DNA of 64,000 nucleotides from a bacterium (lineage in GTDB: Bacteria; Myxococcota; UBA727; JAUIJE01), in contig JAUIJE010000003.1 of assembly GCA_030431455.1 (NCBI GenBank), positions 452,360-516,359 of the forward strand, given 5' to 3'. Below, piece after piece: positions 33,055 to 41,022 of the stretch. The notes beneath the pieces were generated by a model. The model ran no database searches. It was not told the origin of the DNA and saw only the letters and a program-made list of their open reading frames with translations. Within the stretch, counting starts at the first letter, position 1. The number at the start of each line of letters is the position of its first letter. The position numbers were made by a program, and so were the translations under genes.

Positions 33055-34485
33055 ATGCCCCGTTCCACGATTCGATTGTTTCCCCCTTTGACCTTTTGGA
33101 CCCGGCGCCGCGCCGTGGTCCTGGCCGCGCTGCTGGTGCTCGGGATGCTCAGCCTCTTTGGCTCGCGCGCCCGCGCCGACGAGGCCCCCGCCCCGCTCCC
33201 CGACGGCCCGGCCGGGGCCGACGAAGGCGCCGCCGGGTTTGTCGGGCCGCCCGCCCCCGCCCCGGTCGCGGACAAGAAACCCGAGAAGCCCGAGGCCAAT
33301 GGTGACAAGCTGGTGGTCAAAGCCGCGCACCGCACCCCCTACTGGGACGACGCCGATCAGTTCGGCGCGAGCCTGTCCCGGGGGAGCATCGGGGTGTGCG
33401 AAGCGTTGACCACCCCGCTCGGGATCTTGCCCTACGTCGGCTTCGCCGCGGCCTGGGCGATCGAGTGGTTCTGCATCGTGCCCGGCGCGCTCACCCTCGA
33501 CTACGTCGCCGCGCGCCACGGCGACGACCCCAACGGCGCGTGGGGCGAAGGGGCCGCCGCGTTGGCCGCGGCCAAGCTCTGGAAAGACGCCACCACCATT
33601 CCCGTGTACATCGCCGCCGGGGCGGTGTTCGCCACCACCGCGGTGTTCTTGACCGGCCTCACCGTCGCCTCGCTGGTGGCGTTCCCCATCTCGGCCGCTT
33701 GGGTGTTCGTGCCCATGGCCATCGGGGCGGTGGCCGCCGCCACCGGGGGCGCCTGGGTCGCGGCCGAGTACGTGCGCGACGTCGGCGCGGACGCCCTCTT
33801 TTGGTGGGTGTACGACGGGCTGGGCGACGCCGACGACCAACGCCCGCAGGTCGCCAAGGCCCGACACGAGGACGCCGAGAACGCCATCCTCGGCCCTGAC
33901 CCAAACTTCATCGGCCGCTACTGGACCCTCGCCTCCCTCGCCGCGGGGGTGAAGCCAGACGCAGAGCCTTTGCACTTCGTGCCCTTGGCCGGCCCCATCG
34001 CCCTCGAGCGGGACCGCGCCGCGATGCTCAAAGAGCGCATGCACCGCGTGGCCAGCGACGTGTTCTTCGACAGCCAAACCGAAGAAGAGCTCGAGCCCGC
34101 CCACCTCACCATCGACGTCGTCAGCTACGCCTCCGGGGTCGTGGGCGCGGTGGCCCAGGGGGCCTTGGTCACCGCCGGGCTGTCCGCTGCAGTGGCACTG
34201 GTAGCGGCGGCGTTCATCGCCCCCGCCCCCTTCGTGGCGGTGCCGGTGATGGTGGCCTTCGGCCTGGTGAGCCTCGCCTCCGGCCTGGTGGGCTTGACCT
34301 CCCTCGGGGTGCGCAAGCTGGTGCAGGCCACGCTGCCCGGGTGCCTGCCCTTCGCCTACGGGGTGTTCGACGATGACGACCCCCGCGACGAGGAGCCGGC
34401 CCGCCCGGTGAAGGACGGGCCGGCCCAGGACGGGGAAAAAGCCGCGCCCCGTCCCCCCGCCCAGGCCATGGCCCAGACGTTTTAG
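33055..34485 (+). CDS. Multi-pass membrane protein, unknown
   Basis: 476 residues from ATG 33055 (MPRSTIRLFPPLTFWTRRRA). An N-terminal signal-anchor (VVLAALLVLGMLSLFGSRARA) and a Pro/Ala-rich acidic stretch precede hydrophobic blocks: PLGILPYVGFAAAWAIEWFC; TIPVYIAAGAVFATTAVFLT and VASLVAFPISAAWVFVPMAI in the middle; ASGVVGAVAQGALVTAGLSA and APFVAVPVMVAFGLVSLASG near the end. A charged Pro-rich tail follows. No family recognised. Alternative readings on the opposite strand are composition artefacts. Confidence 0.65.
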   Translation: MPRSTIRLFPPLTFWTRRRAVVLAALLVLGMLSLFGSRARADEAPAPLPDGPAGADEGAAGFVGPPAPAPVADKKPEKPEANGDKLVVKAAHRTPYWDDADQFGASLSRGSIGVCEALTTPLGILPYVGFAAAWAIEWFCIVPGALTLDYVAARHGDDPNGAWGEGAAALAAAKLWKDATTIPVYIAAGAVFATTAVFLTGLTVASLVAFPISAAWVFVPMAIGAVAAATGGAWVAAEYVRDVGADALFWWVYDGLGDADDQRPQVAKARHEDAENAILGPDPNFIGRYWTLASLAAGVKPDAEPLHFVPLAGPIALERDRAAMLKERMHRVASDVFFDSQTEEELEPAHLTIDVVSYASGVVGAVAQGALVTAGLSAAVALVAAAFIAPAPFVAVPVMVAFGLVSLASGLVGLTSLGVRKLVQATLPGCLPFAYGVFDDDDPRDEEPARPVKDGPAQDGEKAAPRPPAQAMAQTF

Positions 34486-34505
34486 GTTCGGGGCCAAGCC
34501 CTGGC

Positions 34506-34967
34506 TCAGGCTGGCTTTTGCGCCACCGCGAGCCAGGCATCGCGGTGCGGCCGACCGGGGAGCGCCGGACCGTGCGCCTCGAGGTGCGCGACCGCTTGGG
34601 GCGATTGTTCAGCCCAAGCGGTCGCGCCCCAGGGTTGGCGCATCAGGGCCAGGGGCGCGGTGCTGTCCACAGTTTCGTTCCAGAACGCGGCCCAGTCGTC
34701 GACGTCGATCCCGTGACGGCTGCGTTGCACGTCCACGTCCACGTCGACGAACCCGGCCGCGCTTTCCCCCTCGCGGATGAGCTCCGGGTCTTGCCAGGTG
34801 CGCACCGGCGCGGCGGCTCTGCGGGCTTGGCCGGGGTGAGGGTCGCGACCGCGCCGAACACCACCGGCATGAGTTCTGACTCTTCGGCCGGGGCCCAGGC
34901 CCCGAGACCGATGCGCGCCCCCGGCCACGAGGTCCCACGGGCCGTGTCCGGAGAGGGGTCCGCTCAT
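34506..34967 (-). pseudogene. Frameshifted C-terminal remnant of a class I SAM methyltransferase
   Basis: Two reading frames carry consecutive pieces of one protein. One frame reads PGARIGLGAWAPAEESELMP then VVFGAVATLTPAKPAEPPRR (about 34915-34800). The next frame takes over at about 34807 with TWQDPELIREGESAAGFVDV and continues to ...LAVAQKPA and a stop at 34506. GARIGLGAWAP and PELIREGESAAGF are typical of the post-Rossmann half of UbiE-like methyltransferases. The SAM-binding N-terminal half is missing: the next gene ends at 34979. This is most simply a decayed gene, although a sequencing indel could explain one shift. Confidence 0.6.
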
Positions 34968-34978
34968 GTCGCGCTCCG

Positions 34979-35614
34979 TCAATCGATCTGTTCGGCCCGA
35001 AAGGCGCACACGTCTTCGCCCACCGTGACCTCGGTGTGCAGATGAAACGCGGTGTCGCCGCTGGCCTGCGCGCCGCAGTCCCCCGCCGCGGTGAACGAGG
35101 CCGCGCTCTCGGTGAAGGTGCTCCGCACGGTGGCGCCCGTCGGCCACCCCACGGGGGCCAGGGTCACGGGGCCGTCGAAGACACACACCGCCAGAGGGCC
35201 GGGCCCGAGCTGGAGCCCGCTGTCACACGACACCGTCAAGGAACAATCTGACTGCACCGCCTGGCAGCTGCCCGACGAGATGACATCCGCGTACAGGGCG
35301 TCGCAGGCCGGCACCCCCGCGGTGTCGTGCGCGAGGTATTCCCAGGTGCCGACCACGTTGACGCAGTCTCCGTCCCCGTCCCCGTCCCCGTCCCCGTCCC
35401 CGTCCCCGTCTCCGTCTCCGTCTCCGTCTCCGTCTCCGTCTCCATCTCCGTCTCCATCTCCGTCACCATCGCCATCGCCATCGCCGTCACCGGGCCCGGC
35501 GTCCGCGCCCCCGTCCGGCGCACCGCCGTCCGCGGCGCAGGCGGAAAGACCAAGCGCGGCCCATACCCCGACCCAACACACCACCCTCGACCCACTTCGC
35601 GTCCCGCGTGTCAC
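34979..35614 (-). CDS. Lipoprotein with long Gly-Asp repeat
   Basis: 211 residues from GTG 35614 after GGAGGCGAAG. The signal (VVCWVGVWAALGLSACAADG) has lipobox LSAC. A run of about 21 Gly-Asp dipeptides (35369-35493) joins the anchor to a C-terminal domain with CVNVVGTWEYLAHDTAGVPA, SDCSLTVSCDSGLQLG and GEDVCAFRAEQID. This domain has paired Cys and looks like a small lipocalin-type beta domain. Surface-exposed; function unknown. Confidence 0.8.
   Translation of the reverse strand: MTRGTRSGSRVVCWVGVWAALGLSACAADGGAPDGGADAGPGDGDGDGDGDGDGDGDGDGDGDGDGDGDGDGDGDGDGDGDGDCVNVVGTWEYLAHDTAGVPACDALYADVISSGSCQAVQSDCSLTVSCDSGLQLGPGPLAVCVFDGPVTLAPVGWPTGATVRSTFTESAASFTAAGDCGAQASGDTAFHLHTEVTVGEDVCAFRAEQID
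35369..35493. repeat. Hexanucleotide (Gly-Asp) tandem repeat
   Basis: About 21 near-perfect six-base units (variants of GTCCCC, GTCTCC, GTCACC and GTCGCC on the plus strand) encode a poly(Gly-Asp) linker on the minus strand. Units are interspersed in blocks by third-base variant, which suggests expansion by slippage. Length changes would stay in frame. Confidence 0.85.
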
Positions 35615-35676
35615 CTTCGCCTCCTGCTGTCCGAGAGTGTAGCCAGGCCCCGCCGCGGCGCACGCTTTTGTGGGCG

Positions 35677-36852
35677 TCACATGAAGTTGCGCGTGTGCAG
35701 GCTCGACAAGGCGGCCGCGTCGTCGTCCGAAAAGCCGAGCTTTTTCAGGCGGCGCTGCCGGCCTTCGTCCATGTCTTGCTCGAGCGCCTGCACCCGGTCC
35801 CAGCCGCGCGCGAGGTCGTCGAGGGCGAACGACCCCGCGGCCAGCAACACCAACGCGTCGAACACCTCTTCGTTGAGCCCCGCGGTGTGGGCCAAGGCCG
35901 CGTGGCGGCGCTCGACCGCCATCGCCAACCGGCTGTGCAGGGTCTTGTCCTGTTGGGCGTGCCGCGTGAGGTGGGCGAGGCCAAACGCGACGTGGCGCGC
36001 CTCGTCTTGGGCCGCGAGCTTGGCCACCTGGCGCGTGACCGGGTCGGGCCCAAACTCGTGCAAAAACCAAAGCAGAGACAAGAAGCTGCCCTCGCCGAGC
36101 ACGGAGAGCAAAAACGACGCGAGGGCAAAGTCGCTCTCGTCGATGAGGGTCTTGAGCGAGGCTTGCCCCCCGACGGTGGACAGCGCGGGGCGGTCGCGCA
36201 GCAAGAGCGCGCGCCGGGTGAACACCTCGATGTGGCGGGCTTCGTCCGCGGCCTGGACCGCGAGCAATTGCATGACCTCGCGAAAGTGAGGGTGCACTTG
36301 GGCCGCGAAGGCCGCGGGCACGATGAGCGCGGCGGTCTCGTTCTCGACGAGATAGGTCATGACCTGCACCACCGCGTCCTCGACCTCGGGCGGGTGGGTG
36401 ATGGGCGCTCGCCAATCGATGGCGGTCTCGGGATCCCACTGGTTGGCCAATGCTTGTGCGTACAAGGTCTTGGCGTCATCGGACCAGACCGTGTCCTTGT
36501 CCCGCAGACCAAACGAAAACGCCGGGCCGCCGGCCTCGACGGTGGCCCCGCGCGCGGACAAGCCCCAGGTGGGGGCGGGATGTTCGGCCGGGTGGGTGGT
36601 CTCGCCGGCTCGGTCCGCCCCGCGCCAACGGCCCACGTCTTTGTCGCCGCGCAGGATGCGCAGGTGTTCGTCCTGGGAAAAGCCGTGGCCCTGTTGGCGG
36701 CACCAGGTGCGCAGGTGCAGGGCCAAGTGCGGCTCGTCGCCGACCACGCGCAAAGACGCGCCGGGGGCCAGCCCGCGGAGCACGTGTTTGATCAACACGT
36801 GGCCCCCGCGGGCGAGACCAATGGTCCCGAGATCGACGACGGGCTCGCTCAC
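35677..36852 (-). CDS. TusA-like domain fused to ferritin-like di-iron domain
   Basis: 391 residues from GTG 36852, 7 bp after the PhnD-like gene's stop. Residues 1-75 (VVDLGTIGLARGGHVLIKHV, LAPGASLRVVGDEPHLALHL) follow the TusA/SirA pattern but lack its Cys-Pro. From about residue 145 there is a four-helix ferritin-like domain with two ExxH motifs (AADEARHIEVF and AAQDEARHVAFG) plus the expected extra carboxylates (VENETAALIVP; IDESDFALASF). This is the ligand set of di-iron oxidases or oxygenases such as AurF-, R2- and ferritin-like enzymes. Last gene of a three-gene set. Confidence 0.75.
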   Translation of the reverse strand: MSEPVVDLGTIGLARGGHVLIKHVLRGLAPGASLRVVGDEPHLALHLRTWCRQQGHGFSQDEHLRILRGDKDVGRWRGADRAGETTHPAEHPAPTWGLSARGATVEAGGPAFSFGLRDKDTVWSDDAKTLYAQALANQWDPETAIDWRAPITHPPEVEDAVVQVMTYLVENETAALIVPAAFAAQVHPHFREVMQLLAVQAADEARHIEVFTRRALLLRDRPALSTVGGQASLKTLIDESDFALASFLLSVLGEGSFLSLLWFLHEFGPDPVTRQVAKLAAQDEARHVAFGLAHLTRHAQQDKTLHSRLAMAVERRHAALAHTAGLNEEVFDALVLLAAGSFALDDLARGWDRVQALEQDMDEGRQRRLKKLGFSDDDAAALSSLHTRNFM

Positions 36853-36859
36853 CGTTCGC

Positions 36860-37720
36860 TCACTTTTTGAGCTGACCGGCCACGCCGCGGGCGAAGCCGT
36901 CGATGGTGCCGAACCGCTGGCAGGCCGCGTCCAACAGGGCATAGCCAGACGTGCGGCCCTCTTTCCAGACCTTGAGGCCTTCGAGGTCGAGCAAGGGCCG
37001 GACCTCGGGGTCGTCGTAGGACATGGACAACAGCAGCTCGGTGAACTTGCCGATCAGCGCCTTGTCCGCGCCCCCGAGCACGGTGAAGTTGCAGTGGTCG
37101 TAGGCCCCGGTGGTGGACAGCACCCGGGTGCTGTTCGCGGGCAAGGTCCCGTCCCCGGTGAACGCGAGGTGGTTGCCGTCGATGAGACAGGCGGCGTCCA
37201 CTTCTTTGTCCAACAGGGCTTTGGCCGCGAGGCGCTCGCCCCCGATGTGATCGCCGTGTTTGCCCACGAGCACATCAAAGTAGGTCACGGTGAAGTCTTG
37301 ATCGGGGGTGAGCCCGCTCGCCGCGAGGTGCTCGAGGGGGATCAAGGTCGCTTGCGGCGAGTCCTTGGCCCCCACCCCCACGGTTTTGCCCTTGAGGTCG
37401 TCGAGGCTTTTGATGTCCGAGTCCGCGCGCACCACAATGACACTGGTCAGGTCACAGTCGGTGTCGCGCATGGCCACGGTGTACACCTCGCGGCCCACCA
37501 TTTTCCCGATGGCTTCGGCTTGCAGCCAGGCCAACGGGGAGTTCCACGCGACGTGGAAGTGGTCCTTGAAGTGACTTTCGACCTGACGCTCGTAGTTTTC
37601 GTAGAGCACGTAATCGAAGTCGAGGCCGCGGGTGGCGAACCACTGTTTGAACCCGTCCCAGATGGTGACCACCTTGGGATCGTAGGCCACCGCGCCCATC
37701 AGCAAAGTGTTGTTCGACAT
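36860..37720 (-). CDS. PhnD-like periplasmic-binding-fold protein without signal peptide
   Basis: 286 residues starting MSNNTLLMGAVAYDPKVVTI. The type-2 periplasmic-binding fold is indicated by FHVAWNSPLAWLQAEAIGKM; SDIKSLDDLKGKTVGVGAKD; DACLIDG-like DAACLIDGNHLAF; and a C-terminal helical lobe. It matches PhnD/SsuA-type substrate-binding proteins of phosphonate/sulfonate ABC transporters, which normally carry a signal peptide. This one has none, and no ABC ATPase or permease is next to it. It may act as a cytosolic binding protein or enzyme partner of the di-iron protein encoded next. Confidence 0.78.
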   Translation of the reverse strand: MSNNTLLMGAVAYDPKVVTIWDGFKQWFATRGLDFDYVLYENYERQVESHFKDHFHVAWNSPLAWLQAEAIGKMVGREVYTVAMRDTDCDLTSVIVVRADSDIKSLDDLKGKTVGVGAKDSPQATLIPLEHLAASGLTPDQDFTVTYFDVLVGKHGDHIGGERLAAKALLDKEVDAACLIDGNHLAFTGDGTLPANSTRVLSTTGAYDHCNFTVLGGADKALIGKFTELLLSMSYDDPEVRPLLDLEGLKVWKEGRTSGYALLDAACQRFGTIDGFARGVAGQLKK

Positions 37721-37751
37721 TTCTGTTCTCCTTTATGGATTCCGCATGATC

Positions 37752-37923
37752 CCGTATGCAACTGCATACGGAACCGGCGCGACGGGCCAAAGGCCCCTGG
37801 AGCGCCGACATTGGGGAGGGGACGGCAACGCTTCGCGTTGCTTAAGCCAAGCTCCGCTTGGCCACTCGCATAACGCCGAGCTTGCGAGGCGCAAGCGGGG
37901 GAGGGGGATGGGACATCCCCCTC
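37752..37923. repeat. Second array of short tandem hairpins, ending in a terminator-like stem
   Basis: Six inverted repeats in about 170 bp. 37752-37771 is a 9-bp stem CCGTATGCA. 37784-37796 is GGGCC/GGCCC with loop AAA. 37825-37841 is GCAACGC/GCGTTGC with loop TTC. 37846-37862 is GCCAAGC/GCTTGGC with loop TCC. 37881-37895 is CTTGCG/CGCAAG with loop AGG. 37901-37923 is a 10-bp stem GAGGGGGATG with loop GGA. Two stems are identical to stems in the array at 961-1172. It lies between the acyl-CoA-dehydrogenase-like gene and the PhnD-like gene, and the last stem, 6 bp past the stop at 37929, probably attenuates or ends transcription. Confidence 0.7.
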
Positions 37924-37928
37924 GAAGA

Positions 37929-39041
37929 CTAAAAGACGTCCATGCCGCAAAGAGCTTTGCCGATGAAGTCGTAGAGCTGATCGGTGGTGGGGGCCATCAC
38001 CGTCGCGGCCCGGGCGTCCCGGAAGCGACGCTCGACGCCCACTTCCCGGCGGAACGCGGCCCCGCCGCACACGCGCATGGCGAGGTCGAGCACGTAGGTC
38101 GCGGACTCGCCCGCGGACGCCTTGGTCTCGAGCACGCGCAGCATGGTGTCTTCGCGGCCTTGCTCCATGGCCGCGATCGCCTCGAGCCAGAGGAAGCGGG
38201 ACTGGTCGGTGGCGATGCGCATCCGGGCCAGGTAGGCCCGAATCGTGGGCAGCTCGGCGAGGTTGTGCGACAGGTGCGCATACATTGTGCCGGACGCGTG
38301 GGCGCACGCGGCTTGGGTCGCGCCTTCCATCAGGCCGATGCTGCACGCGGCGTTCATCGCGTTGAACAGCGGGAGCACGGTGCCGAGCATCACGTCGAGA
38401 CCCGCGCCGTCCTCGCCGAGCATGTGCGCGCCGGTGACGCCCTCGGCTTTGACCGGGGTGGAGTCGTTGCCGCGCAGGCCGAGCCCGTCGAAGCCTTGGC
38501 CGGGATTCAGGCCCGAAGACTTGGCCGGCACCCACCAGATGGTGCTCATGCCTTCTTTCTCGACGGGCTGGCTGGACCAGATGTAGGCGGTGGCGTGATT
38601 GGCCGAGGTCACCCAGCTCTTGTGCGCGTCGAGGGCCACTTTGTCGCCGCTCTTTTTGGCGGTGCTGACCGGGGCCCAGAAGTGCGAGCGCGAGCCCGCC
38701 TCCGAGAACGCGAGGGTGAGCACGTGTTCGCCCGCGCCGACCTGCTTTTTCATCTCGTCGGTGCCGAGCTTCTCGACCACCCACGCGCCCGCGTAGTGCA
38801 TACACGTGACCATCGCGGCCGAGCCGCACTCGCGCGCGAGCCGCTCGACGACGAGGGCCGCCTCGCGGGGGCCGCCGCCCAGGCCGCCGTGGTCTTTGCT
38901 GGTCAGAAGACCGAGCAGGCCGGACTTGCGCAGCGCGTCGATGGTGCCGCGCGGGAACGCGCCTTCGCGATCGACTTTGCCCGCTTCGCCCCGGGTGACG
39001 TCGCTGGCGATGGCTTCGATTTGTTGTTCGATGTTGGACAT
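37929..39041 (-). CDS. Acyl-CoA dehydrogenase-family flavoprotein
   Basis: 370 residues, MSNIEQQIEAIASDVTRGEA. It keeps the family plan: an N-terminal helical domain (RKSGLLGLLTSKDHGGLGGG); a middle beta domain (TLAFSEAGSRSHFWAPVSTA; HKSWVTSANHATAYIWSSQP; FDGLGLRGNDSTPVKAEGV); and a C-terminal helical domain (VLETKASAGESATYVLDLAM RVCGGAAFRREVGVERRFRD split here by a space). The usual catalytic Glu near the C-terminus is not obvious, so it could instead be a flavin-dependent monooxygenase of the DszC-like branch. Upstream of, and on the same strand as, the PhnD-like and di-iron genes. Confidence 0.85.
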   Translation of the reverse strand: MSNIEQQIEAIASDVTRGEAGKVDREGAFPRGTIDALRKSGLLGLLTSKDHGGLGGGPREAALVVERLARECGSAAMVTCMHYAGAWVVEKLGTDEMKKQVGAGEHVLTLAFSEAGSRSHFWAPVSTAKKSGDKVALDAHKSWVTSANHATAYIWSSQPVEKEGMSTIWWVPAKSSGLNPGQGFDGLGLRGNDSTPVKAEGVTGAHMLGEDGAGLDVMLGTVLPLFNAMNAACSIGLMEGATQAACAHASGTMYAHLSHNLAELPTIRAYLARMRIATDQSRFLWLEAIAAMEQGREDTMLRVLETKASAGESATYVLDLAMRVCGGAAFRREVGVERRFRDARAATVMAPTTDQLYDFIGKALCGMDVF

Positions 39042-39046
39042 GAAGA

Positions 39047-39068
39047 CTCCCCGACGAGCGTCGGGGAG
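39047..39068 (-). promoter_or_regulatory. Hairpin sequestering the ribosome-binding site
   Basis: Perfect 9-bp stem CTCCCCGAC/GTCGGGGAG with a 4-base loop, ending 5 bp from the ATG of the acyl-CoA-dehydrogenase-like gene. On the mRNA the only good Shine-Dalgarno (GGGGAG) is the 3' arm of this stem, so folding would hide it. A second hairpin with a 3-base loop lies at 39087-39105. Regulation of translation is inferred. Confidence 0.45.
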
Positions 39069-39183
39069 ACCGCGCTCGTCTAGTGCTGCCCGAGGACCTC
39101 GGGCACGGTGTGGACTCAACGAAACACGGTGTTCATGCGCGGGACCCTAGCCCCGCGCCAGCACGATCAAAAGCCCAAAGCGG

Positions 39184-39504
39184 TCAGCCCAGGGTGGTCA
39201 CGCACTCCACCTGCATCGCGCCGTCGATGGTCTGGCAGCTGTTCTGGTAGACGTCGGGGCAGACCGGGTCGTCGTCGGCCGCGTCCACGCAGTCACAGGT
39301 CGCGTCGGCGGCGCACGCGCCGGGGACGGCGACGCACCCGTAGACAGACACCGCCCCGGAGTCGGTGGTGGTGTAGGTGCACACCTCATCTTCGGCGCAG
39401 CCCTCGCACACAATGGTGGTGCTCGGGTCGGGGCCGCACGCGGCCGCGGAGACGATCAGGAATAGGAACCCCGCGCGACAGATTGCACCCCGCAAACGGT
39501 TCAT
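39184..39504 (-). CDS. Small Cys-rich lipoprotein
   Basis: 106 residues, MNRLRGAICRAGFLFLIVSA, then AACGPDPS (lipobox SAAAC). The mature part has about ten cysteines (IVCEGCAEDEVCTYTTTDSG; VYGCVAVPGACAADATCDCV; VCPDVYQNSCQ), consistent with an extracytoplasmic disulfide-knotted module. It ends ECVTTLG. Function unknown. Divergent from the lipoprotein gene at 39572. Confidence 0.75.
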   Translation of the reverse strand: MNRLRGAICRAGFLFLIVSAAACGPDPSTTIVCEGCAEDEVCTYTTTDSGAVSVYGCVAVPGACAADATCDCVDAADDDPVCPDVYQNSCQTIDGAMQVECVTTLG

Positions 39505-39571
39505 GTGTGACCTCGCTTCCCGCCTATACTCCAGGTTCGCGCAACCCGTTGCCGTCTGCAAAGGATCGCCC

Positions 39572-40051
39572 ATGACGTTTGGTGCCCGCTTGTTGTTGTG
39601 TCTCCCGCTCTGCGGCCTGGTGTGGGCGGCGGGATGTAAAGACGCCAAAGTCACCGAAGAAGAGAAGGTGGAGCGCGCCCTGGATGCAGGTCTCGACGCG
39701 CTCGAGAAAAACGACATCGGCGCGGCCAAGGCGGTGCTCTCGGACGACTACAAAGACAAGGCCGGCCGCAGCAAGATGCAGATGGGCATCCTCGCCAACT
39801 TCGTGCTCAAGCGCGGCCCGGTGCGCCTCGTGATGAAGAACAACGGCATCAAGATCGAGGGCGGCAAGGCCACGGTCACCGCCGACATCTTTGCCGTACA
39901 GGGCGCAGAGGCGATCAAGACCCCCAAGGACCTTTTGCCCCAGCGGGCGAAGAAGTTCTCGGTCACCGTCGAGCTTGTCAAAGACGGCGACAGCTACCAG
40001 GTCACGTCCATCGAGGGAGACGGCATCCGGGTGCCGGGCGCGGCGATGTGA
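39572..40051 (+). CDS. Lipoprotein, NTF2-like fold suspected
   Basis: 159 residues, MTFGARLLLCLPLCGLVWAA, then GCKDAK (lipobox WAAGC). The mature part has KVERALDAGLDALEKNDIGA, LSDDYKDKAGRSK, then strands GPVRLVMKNNGIKIEGGKAT and KKFSVTVELVKDGDSYQVTS. This is the pattern of NTF2-like or nuclear-transport-factor-type small domains, often used for binding in the periplasm. Converges with the TPR-like gene at 40055 with 3 bp between stops. Confidence 0.78.
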   Translation: MTFGARLLLCLPLCGLVWAAGCKDAKVTEEEKVERALDAGLDALEKNDIGAAKAVLSDDYKDKAGRSKMQMGILANFVLKRGPVRLVMKNNGIKIEGGKATVTADIFAVQGAEAIKTPKDLLPQRAKKFSVTVELVKDGDSYQVTSIEGDGIRVPGAAM

Positions 40052-40054
40052 TGG

Positions 40055-40954
40055 TCAGCGTTTGAGCTTTGTCTCATCGAGGTCCTGAAAACCATCGCGG
40101 CTGTATTCGCAGGCTTTGTCCGGCATCTGCATCAGCATTTTGATGTGCTGCTGATCGAGCCGCTCGATGGGTCGGTCGGCCTCGATGGCGAGGGCGCGCT
40201 TCATCGCGGCCATGCCCTTTTGCCGATGGCCCTCGTCGTCCCGGCGGGTGGCGAGGCAAAAGTGAACAATGCCGAGCTCCTTCACCGAGCGGATGCGACC
40301 GGGCGCGCACTGCTCTGATTTTTGCACCATGGCCAGCGCGCGATCGAGGTCGCCGCGGGTCCCGGCGATGGCCTTGACGATCCACCAGTCGGGCACGAGG
40401 CGGTAAAAGATGCCAAGCGCCAAGTACGTGTCGCAGGGGAGCATCTCCTCTTGCTGCAGCGACTCGTACCGGTATTCACTTTTGGTCACGGTGAGCCAGG
40501 TCTGTTCGATGTCTTTCGCGCTCATCAACGACGCGAGCACCCCGCGGGTGGTGCCGAGCCGGGCGGTGGCCACGCCTTTGCCCCACAGCAGGCGGGGGTG
40601 AGAAGGCGCGAGGACAAGCCCCTTGTCGACGAGCTCGAGCATGCGCAAGTAGTGCGCTTCTTTGTCGAAGCCCTCTTGGTCGCGCGCTTGGTGTTCGCCT
40701 TTTTCGAACAGGAACCGGAACAGGTGCACGTACAGCTCCGGGTCCTGGGGGCTCTTGGCGAGCCGGGCCTCGGACACGCGGATGCCCTCTTGGTACTGCC
40801 CGGTGCTGAACAGCTGCTCGAGATCCAGGTGCCGGCTCTCGCGCGCCTTTTGGGCGATGGGGAGCGGTGGGGTCGGTGCGGGGGCAGACCCCGCGGTACC
40901 GCTGCCCAGGGCGAGCACGCCGAGGACGGCCAGGCAAAAAAGACTGGATCGCAT
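40055..40954 (-). CDS. Exported TPR-like helical protein
   Basis: 299 residues with signal peptide MRSSLFCLAVLGVLALGSGT AGSA (split here). Repeated helix pairs follow: LEQLFSTGQYQEGIRVSEAR; DPELYVHLFRFLFEKGEHQA; LELVDKGLVLAPSHPRLLWG; RGDLDRALAMVQKSEQCAPG; GMAAMKRALAIEAD. These resemble tetratricopeptide repeats, and the late part recalls TRAP-transporter TatT-like helical proteins. Probably periplasmic with a protein-binding role. Function unknown. Confidence 0.72.
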   Translation of the reverse strand: MRSSLFCLAVLGVLALGSGTAGSAPAPTPPLPIAQKARESRHLDLEQLFSTGQYQEGIRVSEARLAKSPQDPELYVHLFRFLFEKGEHQARDQEGFDKEAHYLRMLELVDKGLVLAPSHPRLLWGKGVATARLGTTRGVLASLMSAKDIEQTWLTVTKSEYRYESLQQEEMLPCDTYLALGIFYRLVPDWWIVKAIAGTRGDLDRALAMVQKSEQCAPGRIRSVKELGIVHFCLATRRDDEGHRQKGMAAMKRALAIEADRPIERLDQQHIKMLMQMPDKACEYSRDGFQDLDETKLKR

Positions 40955-41022
40955 CGCGCCAGACTAGCGCGAACGCGGGCGTTGGTGGACGACGTGACCA
41001 CGACCGTGGGAGCGTAGCGACC

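Noticed and set aside
32758..34497. 579-codon minus-strand open frame
   Set aside because: Antisense of the 476-residue membrane protein and Gly/His/Arg-rich, as expected of a shadow frame.
35369..35493. Possible CRISPR or minisatellite-type array
   Set aside because: The repeat has six-base units without spacers and lies in frame in a lipoprotein gene, so it is a coding microsatellite.
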